DNA from: an uncultured Bacilli bacterium
GTDB lineage: Bacteria > Bacillota_I > Bacilli_A > RF39 > UBA660
DNA length: 11,720 nucleotides
Reading direction: 5' to 3'
NCBI GenBank assembly: GCA_947600015.1
Contig: CANQFX010000036.1
Location: 1 to 11,720, forward strand
Every line of letters begins with the position of its first letter. Position 1 is the stretch's first letter. The position numbers and the translations under genes are program-made. The notes below the pieces were generated by a model that made no database searches, was not told the DNA's origin, and saw only the letters and a list, made by a program, of their open reading frames with translations. Positions 6,482 through 11,720 of the stretch are shown here, piece by piece.

Positions 6482-6511
6482 ATTATACTATAAGTTTCTC
6501 CTAAATCTCAA
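6482..6511 (-). promoter_or_regulatory. Sigma-A promoter of the SDR operon
   Basis: On the minus strand TTGAGA (6506-6511), 18 bases, then a perfect TATAAT (6482-6487). The start near 6475 leaves a leader of about 20 nt carrying the GCGGAG ribosome site. No clear terminator separates it from the thioredoxin-like gene upstream. Confidence 0.75.
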
Positions 6512-6538
6512 CAAAAATTGACACTTACACTCTTCCTT

Positions 6539-6973
6539 TTACTTTTTCATCTTTTCTATTCGTTCAGAATGTACTTCTAAAAAGGAAAGAAATTCTTTTT
6601 TTGTCTTCATTCCCACCATATTTACACTCATCTTACCATCTTCGATAATAATTACGGTAGGAATTTGTATCGAACTTTCTTTTAAATTTAACTTTGTTAA
6701 TACTTCTGGATATTCATTTGCTCTATCTTCTAATACTTTATAAGAAATCTTTTCTTTTTTTAATTCTGCTTCCATGGTATCACAAATATTACAAGATTCT
6801 TCTCTAACCAAAAGGAAAAATGTTTCTTTTTGATTCAAAGCAGAAAGAACATTTGCCCGACTATTTTTAAAACGATTGAAAAAAAGAAGGAAAAAAGATG
6901 CTGCAAAGACAATGGCCACAACCAAACCGAATAAAAAGCGATTTCTTAACTCGATAAACTCTGGATCTTTCAC
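6539..6973 (-). CDS. Membrane-anchored thioredoxin-fold protein with CNIC motif
   Basis: The protein has 144 residues: one N-terminal membrane helix (about 13-33), then a compact thioredoxin-like domain (about 50-135). A CxxC pair reads CNIC (61-64), a cis-proline lies in QIPTV (P105), and the strand FFLLVREES directly precedes the CxxC as in thioredoxins. The domain probably acts outside the membrane as a thiol oxidoreductase, though orientation is inferred: the short N-terminus is mixed in charge and a basic NRFKNSR follows the helix, which weakly favours the domain inside. The start is GTG with a good GGGGAG site six bases upstream. It has its own extended -10 promoter and lies between ileS and the SDR operon. 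Its partner cannot be named. Confidence 0.85.
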   Translation of the reverse strand: MKDPEFIELRNRFLFGLVVAIVFAASFFLLFFNRFKNSRANVLSALNQKETFFLLVREESCNICDTMEAELKKEKISYKVLEDRANEYPEVLTKLNLKESSIQIPTVIIIEDGKMSVNMVGMKTKKEFLSFLEVHSERIEKMKK

Positions 6974-6993
6974 TAGTATCTCCCCTTTTCTTT

Positions 6994-7002
6994 ATTATAA
7001 CA
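6994..7002 (-). promoter_or_regulatory. Extended -10 promoter of the thioredoxin-like gene
   Basis: TGTTATAAT on the minus strand is a perfect TGnTATAAT extended -10. No -35 box stands at 16-18 bases; TTGTAA lies 20 bases upstream. It falls between the ileS terminator and the GTG start, giving a leader of about 15 nt. Confidence 0.65.
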
Positions 7003-7029
7003 AATATTTTACAAAAATATTACAAAAGG

Positions 7030-7063
7030 AAAAAAGGAATTTCCTACTTTACAGAAATTCCTT
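7030..7063 (-). terminator. Terminator of ileS
   Basis: A perfect 10-bp hairpin (AAGGAATTTC, arms 7034-7043 and 7054-7063) with a 10-nt loop and a run of six T on the minus strand. The ascending arm starts inside the ileS TAA stop (7062-7064). Confidence 0.88.
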
Positions 7064-10000
7064 ATACTCGTTCTACTTTAATAATACAAAACTCATCATT
7101 TAAGAATTCTTCCCCTGTAAGTGTTTCATCTTCTACTAAATGATCTCCTAACACTTCATTCATTACATAGTCTTGATAAGAAGACAACATCTGTTTAATT
7201 TTTTCACTACCAGAATAAGAAATATTAATATGGTCTGTAATAACGAAATCTGCTTCTTTTCTTAAACTTTGTACCTTACGTACAAATTCTCTTGCTAATC
7301 CTTCTAAAATTAACTCTTCTGTAAGTTCTGTATCCAAAACAACACAAGTTCTTTGGTTACTAGTAGAGGCATAACCTTCTTTTTGTTTAATGGAAATGGT
7401 TACCATATCTTCCGTGATAGTAAAGTCATCTCCTTCTAAAGACACCATAAGTCCTGCATCGGTAATTTTAGAAATTTCCTCTTTGGAAAGGGTAGAAAGA
7501 AGTTGTGTAAAGATTTTCATTTTTGGTCCTAATGTTTTCCCTAATACCTTGAAGTTTGGTTTAACAACATATTCTAAATATTCACTCATATCTTCTTTAA
7601 AAATGACTTCTTTAACATTTAACTCTTCTTGAATCACAGGAAGAAATTCCCCAATAATCTTTTTATCCTCTTTTGGTAAAATTAAACTTTTAATTGGTTG
7701 GCGAACCTTAATATTGACTTCTTCTCTTGCAAAACGTCCCAAAGAACAAACATCTCTTACTAAGTCCATTTGTTCTTCAATAGCTAAATCTATATATTTT
7801 TCTTCCACTTGTGGATAGTCTTCCAAATGAACAGATGTTTTTCCCGTTAATTTTTGATAAATTTCTTCTGTAATAAATGGTGTCATTGGCGCACATAACT
7901 TAACAAGTGCAAGTAATACTTCATAAGTAGTCAAATAAACAGACTTTTTAGACTCTGTAAGCTCACTATCCCAAAAACGTCTACGATTACTACGAATATA
8001 CCAATTAGATAAATCATCATTTAAAAAAGGAATAATCAGTTTAGCCACTTTATTTAAATCATATTCTTGATAAGCATCATTAACATTTTTAATTAATTTA
8101 TGCAATTTAGAAATTAACCAACGATCAATCTTTTCTCTCTTTTCAATCGGAATGGTATATTCTCTAGGATCAATATGATCCGCATTGGCATACATTTCAA
8201 AGAAAGCATAAGCATTTCTTAAGGTTGCAATATATTTTGAATAAATTTCTTTTACACCATCTTCATCAAATTTTAATGGTGTCCATACAGGAGACGCATA
8301 TAACATATAGAAACGGACGGTATCTGCACCATATTGTTCCATAATACCAAAAGGACTAACTGCATTTCCTCTAGACTTATGCATCTTTTGACCATATTTA
8401 TCCAACAACAAATCATTTACCAAAACATTTTTATAAGGAGTTTTTCCTGTCACAAAAGTAGATATTACAAGCAAAGAATAAAACCAACCTCTAGTTTGAT
8501 CAATACCCTCTGCAATAAAATCTGCTGGAAATTGTGATTCAAATAATTCTTTATTTTCAAATGGATAATGATATTGTGCAAATGGCATAGCACCAGAATC
8601 GAACCAACAATCCATAACATCAGGAATTCTTGTCATTTCCTTACCGCATTTACTACATTTAATATGGATATCATCTACATAAGGGCGATGTAAATCAACA
8701 TCTGCTTTTACATCTTCTATCGCAAGATCAATTAATTCTTGGCGAGATCCAATCATAACATCATGACCACAACTACACCGCCATAATGGAATAGGACATC
8801 CCCAATAACGATTTCTAGAAATTGCCCAATCATTCATATTTTCAAGCCAATTTTCAAATCGTTTTTCTCCTACATAATCAGGATGCCAATGAACTTTCTT
8901 ATTTTCTTTGATAATTTCTCCCTTTTTGGCTGTCGTCTTAATATAAAGAGAGGGTTTCGAATAATAAACAAGTGGTGTTTTACATCTCCAACAATGTGGA
9001 TAATCATGATTCATCTTTTGCTTCTTAAACAACTTATCTTCACTAGCTAAATATTTAATAATTTCAAGTTCTAATTCAGGATCAACAACTAGTCTTCCTT
9101 TCCATGGACCTTCTTTATAACAACCATCTTCTCCTACCGGATTTAATACAGGTAAATCATATTTTAAACCTACTTCATAGTCATCCTGACCAAAGGCTGG
9201 TGCAATATGAACAATTCCCGTTCCATCTTCTGTTGTAACATAAGAATCACACGTCACATAAAAACCTTTTTTATTCACTTCTAAAAATGGCATTAATTGC
9301 TCATATTCCATATATTCTAAGTCTTTTCCTTTATATTCTTTTACGACTTCATATCCATCCCCTAGAATCTTATCCGCAAGTGCCTTCACCACAATAAAAT
9401 AATATCCTTTAGAAAAGCATTTTACATAAGTTTCATCAGGGTTAACGCATAAAGCAACATTCGCTATTAATGTCCAAGGAGTTGTTGTCCATACCAAAAA
9501 GTAAGTATTTTCTTCTTCTTTTAATTTAAATGGAACATAAACTGTATTAACAGAAATTTCCTTATACCCTTGTGCTACTTCATGAGAAGCAAGACCCGTA
9601 CCACATCTTGGACACCATGGTACGATTTTTAATCCATCATAAATATATCCTTCATCAAAAATTTTCTTTAAAATCCACCATTCTGTTTCAATATAATCAT
9701 TATTATAAGTAATATAAGGATGTTCCAAATCAATGAATTGTCCCATTTCTTTAGTGAATTTTGTAAAGTATTCTTCATTTTTCCATACACTTTCACGACA
9801 TTTTTGATTGAACTCTTTAATTCCATATTTTTCAATATCGCCTTTACCATTAAATCCTAGTTCTTTTTCTACTTGAACCTCTACTGGTAAACCATGAGTA
9901 TCCCAACCAACTTTTCTTAATACCTGATAACCTTGCATCGTTTTATATTTACAAACCGTATCTTTTAATAATTTAGCAAGCATATGATGAATTCCTGGCA

Positions 10001-10157
10001 TTCCATTCGCTGTAGCAGGTCCATCATAAAAAACAAAGTTTTCTTTCCCATTCCTATTTTTAATCGTTTGCTCTAAAATGTTAATTTCATCCCAATACTT
10101 TGCATATTTACTCTCTACTTCATGGATACTACCTTTTTCTAATTTTTCAAATTTCAT
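7062..10157 (-). CDS. ileS: Isoleucyl-tRNA synthetase, long type 2 form
   Basis: The enzyme, 1031 residues, charges tRNA-Ile with isoleucine in the cytoplasm. The Rossmann core is split as usual for class I: the ATP signature GMPGIHHM (52-59) near the start and KMHKS (591-595). Between them lies the CP1 editing domain with TTTPWT (224-229). Zinc-type cysteine pairs occur at CPRC (182-185), CWRC (389-392), CSC (461-463) and CSKC (501-504). The anticodon-binding region follows to the C-terminus. The length and the GIHH form of the HIGH motif place it in the type 2 (eukaryote-like) clade, whose members are generally less sensitive to mupirocin than the ~920-residue type 1 enzyme of Bacillus subtilis. 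The ATG at 10157 has a modest TAGGG site. The gene forms a single transcript controlled by the T-box leader upstream and ended by its own terminator. Confidence 0.97.
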   Translation of the reverse strand: MKFEKLEKGSIHEVESKYAKYWDEINILEQTIKNRNGKENFVFYDGPATANGMPGIHHMLAKLLKDTVCKYKTMQGYQVLRKVGWDTHGLPVEVQVEKELGFNGKGDIEKYGIKEFNQKCRESVWKNEEYFTKFTKEMGQFIDLEHPYITYNNDYIETEWWILKKIFDEGYIYDGLKIVPWCPRCGTGLASHEVAQGYKEISVNTVYVPFKLKEEENTYFLVWTTTPWTLIANVALCVNPDETYVKCFSKGYYFIVVKALADKILGDGYEVVKEYKGKDLEYMEYEQLMPFLEVNKKGFYVTCDSYVTTEDGTGIVHIAPAFGQDDYEVGLKYDLPVLNPVGEDGCYKEGPWKGRLVVDPELELEIIKYLASEDKLFKKQKMNHDYPHCWRCKTPLVYYSKPSLYIKTTAKKGEIIKENKKVHWHPDYVGEKRFENWLENMNDWAISRNRYWGCPIPLWRCSCGHDVMIGSRQELIDLAIEDVKADVDLHRPYVDDIHIKCSKCGKEMTRIPDVMDCWFDSGAMPFAQYHYPFENKELFESQFPADFIAEGIDQTRGWFYSLLVISTFVTGKTPYKNVLVNDLLLDKYGQKMHKSRGNAVSPFGIMEQYGADTVRFYMLYASPVWTPLKFDEDGVKEIYSKYIATLRNAYAFFEMYANADHIDPREYTIPIEKREKIDRWLISKLHKLIKNVNDAYQEYDLNKVAKLIIPFLNDDLSNWYIRSNRRRFWDSELTESKKSVYLTTYEVLLALVKLCAPMTPFITEEIYQKLTGKTSVHLEDYPQVEEKYIDLAIEEQMDLVRDVCSLGRFAREEVNIKVRQPIKSLILPKEDKKIIGEFLPVIQEELNVKEVIFKEDMSEYLEYVVKPNFKVLGKTLGPKMKIFTQLLSTLSKEEISKITDAGLMVSLEGDDFTITEDMVTISIKQKEGYASTSNQRTCVVLDTELTEELILEGLAREFVRKVQSLRKEADFVITDHINISYSGSEKIKQMLSSYQDYVMNEVLGDHLVEDETLTGEEFLNDEFCIIKVERV

Positions 10158-10180
10158 CTTTATCCCTACTTTCTTTAAAT

Positions 10181-10240
10181 AAAAAAAAGTCTATTCCTTA
10201 AGGACGAATTACTCGCGGTACCACCTTAATTCATAGACTC
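10181..10240 (-). terminator. T-box regulated intrinsic terminator
   Basis: On the minus strand AGTCTAT and TTAAGG pair with CCTTAA and ATAGACT across the T-box sequence, with a small internal loop, and a run of eight T follows. The ascending arm includes the start of the T-box sequence, so terminator and antiterminator exclude each other. Confidence 0.88.
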
Positions 10241-10391
10241 GTATGCACTTTAACACTATAACGCGTGACCGTATTTATCTTATCCATAAATCACAACTTG
10301 AAAGTGATCCGAATATTTTATCCTAACTTGTTTCCACCACCCACAAGCTCTCTATCTATTTTAAAATATTCCGTCTTTCGCACTTGCTTTC
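10181..10391 (-). promoter_or_regulatory. T-box riboswitch of ileS, specifier AUC (Ile)
   Basis: The leader carries the conserved T-box sequence AAGGTGGTACCGCG (10214-10227), whose TGGT can pair with the free ACCA end of uncharged tRNA. Stem I is visible: GAAAG (10375-10379) pairs with CTTTC (10300-10304), and AATATTTTA (10362-10370) with TAAAATATT (10312-10320). The AGAGA and GGTGGTGGAAAC elements lie in its distal part. In the specifier loop between the two stems, GGATCA presents ATC (10306-10308), an isoleucine codon. Uncharged tRNA-Ile would stabilise the antiterminator and let transcription enter ileS. This fills most of the 305-base stretch between ileS and the pseudogene. Confidence 0.95.
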
Positions 10392-10397
10392 TTTAGT

Positions 10398-10426
10398 AAT
10401 ATATCATAATTTTAATGATTTGACAA
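10398..10426 (-). promoter_or_regulatory. Sigma-A promoter of the ileS leader
   Basis: TTGTCA (10421-10426), a 17-base spacer and TATATT (10398-10403), the latter preceded by TG one base away (extended -10). Transcription should start near 10391, just upstream of T-box stem I. Confidence 0.8.
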
Positions 10427-10462
10427 TAATTTTATGGTAATGAAAATAAGAATTGATATTTT

Positions 10463-10979
10463 TTAAATTACTCGAACGGTCGCTGTTATACCAGCTGGTA
10501 ATTGACTCTCAATCTAAGATTTATTGGCAGCATTGAAAGCATAAATAGTGAGTCCTGATGGTATACCACCAAATACTGGTGGTCCAAATAAACTGTTTTT
10601 AGAAAAGTACATCCATTAAATGATAGGGACATCTCAAAAGAATCGGCAGTTGAATAGAAGTAAGTGCTTCACACCCTTAAAATATATAATTCATACACGC
10701 TACGCTATTCTTACTAAATTGAAAAGATTCTAAAAATTTTGTATTCGTCAATTTAGAACAACCACCAAACATATTATACATATTATGTAATTTAGGAGCT
10801 GATATTGTTGATGGAGCATCAATGGTAGTAAGATTAGAACAATAAGCAAACATCGCTTCTGTCGTCGTTACACTAGTAAAATCAACATTATCAAATATTA
10901 CGGTTTCTAAAACAGACCAATTGGCAAAATAAGAATCAAGAGTAAATGATCCAAATATCACAGGTTGATCCCATTGCAT
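10463..10979 (-). pseudogene. Decayed BspA-like leucine-rich-repeat surface protein (3' remnant)
   Basis: Three frames in sequence spell one BspA/DUF285-type repeat protein, usually a surface adhesin. The first frame (10680-10979) gives repeats MFAYCSNLTTID and MFGGCSKLTNTKF. It is broken by TAA at 10677-10679, after which the same frame continues GCEALTSIQLP. Near 10645 the frame shifts to SFNGCTFLKTVYL, then near 10585 to GGIPSGLTIYAFNAANKS, interrupted by TAG (10514-10516) before IESQLPAGITATVRVI and a final TAA at 10463-10465. The repeat rhythm (MFxGCxxLTxI) is kept across the breaks, which argues for decay of one gene. Another in-frame TAA lies at 10980-10982, with readable sequence for about 12 codons before it. 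No start, signal peptide or ribosome site fits, so the 5' part is missing. The 100-codon open piece is unlikely to be made as a protein. Confidence 0.8.
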
Positions 10980-11045
10980 TTAGGTTCCATCCTCTGTCAT
11001 AAAAAAAGAGACAAAAATTTCAAAATTCTAGAAAGGCATACAGAA

Positions 11046-11079
11046 ATAATTAAGATCCAGAATTTCTTCTGAATCTTAA
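11046..11079 (-). terminator. Hairpin terminator after the TasA/camelysin-like gene
   Basis: A 13-bp stem (arms 11050-11062 and 11067-11079, one G-U pair) capped by a GAAA tetraloop, followed on the minus strand by TTATTT. The T-run is broken by one A, so the stem is strong but the tail is weak. It lies 7 bases after the TAA stop. Confidence 0.7.
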
Positions 11080-11086
11080 CTATTTT

Positions 11087-11710
11087 TTAATTTTGACTCC
11101 ATACAAAAGTATAAGTAAATCCACTTTGAATCTGTTGGGAAGAAGACACTGTAGTATTAGCTTTGGGGACATAAGCCTCTAGCTGAAAAGAAATACTACC
11201 TCCTGGTTCTATCACATCTCCAATCGATAAATGCAAGTTACTTTTAAGAGTAGCTTTAGTTGCCCTGGGATTTTCTAAATAATATAAAATATCTCCACAA
11301 CGAAACTGAGCTTCATTTGCACCCGCACTACAAGTTGTTTCACTTGAATCTTTTTTTTCAATATTGGTAAGTTTTGCAGCAATGCTTCCTGTATTTTTGA
11401 TTGTAATAGACCAATAACATTGATCCCCTGGTTTTATGAGTGTCACATCTCCCACTGAAATTGAATTTGTTGCCACTGTCGCATCTCCACAGCTAATTCC
11501 CGTAGTACTAGAGTTTTCCATATTGTTTTTATTTCCTTTTACTGTAGCTGTCTCAAATTCTATATTCCAACTGGCTACATTCTGGGTTATATTACTCACT
11601 GTCACGTTTAAACTAGTACTTAAGGCTGCATAAACAATTGTGATTCCTATTACTAATAAAACTAAAATGAAAAGGATAATTATTAAATTATTTCTTTTGT
11701 CTTTACTCAT
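11087..11710 (-). CDS. Exported TasA/camelysin-like protein
   Basis: The protein has 207 residues. A lysine-rich N-terminus and a membrane helix (about 8-27) lead into VYAALSTSLNVTV, the kind of signal region seen in TasA/camelysin (SipW-substrate-like) surface proteins of Firmicutes. The mature part (about 31-207) is rich in beta-strand, Ser and Thr, and contains a DUF11/TasA-like stretch: PGDQCYWSITIKNTGSIAAKL. Four cysteines (74, 98, 127, 138) occur, two of them in matching CGD triplets, and could form two disulfides. No LPxTG sorting signal or second membrane helix is present, so it is either released after signal cleavage or stays anchored by its N-terminal helix. The ATG has GAGGG just upstream, at the window edge. 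A terminator follows. The neighbouring BspA remnant suggests a surface-protein region. Family call is moderate, role unknown. Confidence 0.7.
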   Translation of the reverse strand: MSKDKRNNLIIILFILVLLVIGITIVYAALSTSLNVTVSNITQNVASWNIEFETATVKGNKNNMENSSTTGISCGDATVATNSISVGDVTLIKPGDQCYWSITIKNTGSIAAKLTNIEKKDSSETTCSAGANEAQFRCGDILYYLENPRATKATLKSNLHLSIGDVIEPGGSISFQLEAYVPKANTTVSSSQQIQSGFTYTFVWSQN

Positions 11711-11720
11711 TTTTTCCCTC

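Noticed and set aside
6512..6538. Terminator between the thioredoxin-like gene and the SDR operon
   Set aside because: There is a T-run after TGTCAA, but no stable stem. Read-through into the SDR operon is possible.
9988..9999. GIHH in place of HIGH in IleRS as a damaged active site
   Set aside because: The PGIHH form is usual in one branch of type 2 isoleucyl-tRNA synthetases, as I recall for Bacteroidetes enzymes, and the KMHKS motif is intact. It is not a sign of inactivation.
10677..10979. Open 100-codon reading frame as a real small gene
   Set aside because: It has no ribosome site, is directly preceded and followed by in-frame stops, and its repeats continue past the stops in the same and shifted frames. 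It is part of the BspA-like pseudogene.

Overview
The window looks like a piece of a low-GC Bacillota chromosome, most likely an endospore-forming member of class Bacilli. Three mother-cell sporulation genes (spoIIIAH, gerE, gerM) sit together. GerE is a Bacilli-type regulator, ileS is preceded by a T-box leader, and the surface-protein remnant at the right end is of the BspA kind common in gut Firmicutes. Every gene recognised lies on the minus strand, so transcription runs from high to low coordinates. UGA is used as a stop, so the code is not the Mycoplasma one.

Layout from right to left, in the direction of transcription. At 11087-11710 is a secreted or membrane-anchored beta-rich protein of TasA/camelysin type, closed by a hairpin terminator. 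At 10463-10979 is a decayed BspA-like leucine-rich-repeat gene with several stops and frameshifts. At 10158-10426 are a promoter and an isoleucine-specific T-box leader (specifier AUC) controlling ileS (7062-10157), which encodes a long, type 2 (eukaryote-like) isoleucyl-tRNA synthetase. Next is a membrane-anchored thioredoxin-fold protein with its own promoter. A three-gene operon follows: an SDR-family reductase, a PLP-dependent YnbB-family protein, and a DUF5684-like membrane protein with a C-terminal zinc ribbon. It ends in a strong terminator.

The sporulation segment (1927-3702) follows. spoIIIAH stands alone, detached from any other spoIIIA gene visible here, then gerE, then gerM. The DNA upstream of gerE carries a good match to a sigma-K promoter, and that upstream of spoIIIAH a looser match to a sigma-E promoter. 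These fit the known Bacillus subtilis logic, in which SpoIIIAH is made early in the mother cell and GerE late.

The left end carries the most unusual gene, a ClpX-like AAA+ unfoldase. It has a complete ATPase core, but the usual zinc-binding N-domain is replaced by about 210 residues of unfamiliar acidic sequence, and the adaptor and ClpP-docking loops are altered. It has its own sigma-A promoter, which also shows that translation starts at the ATG at 1840 and not further upstream. Its stop codon and terminator overlap the -35 box of the promoter for the following tRNA-Arg(UCU) gene. Repeated overlap of stop codons with terminator stems shows how tightly this stretch is packed.
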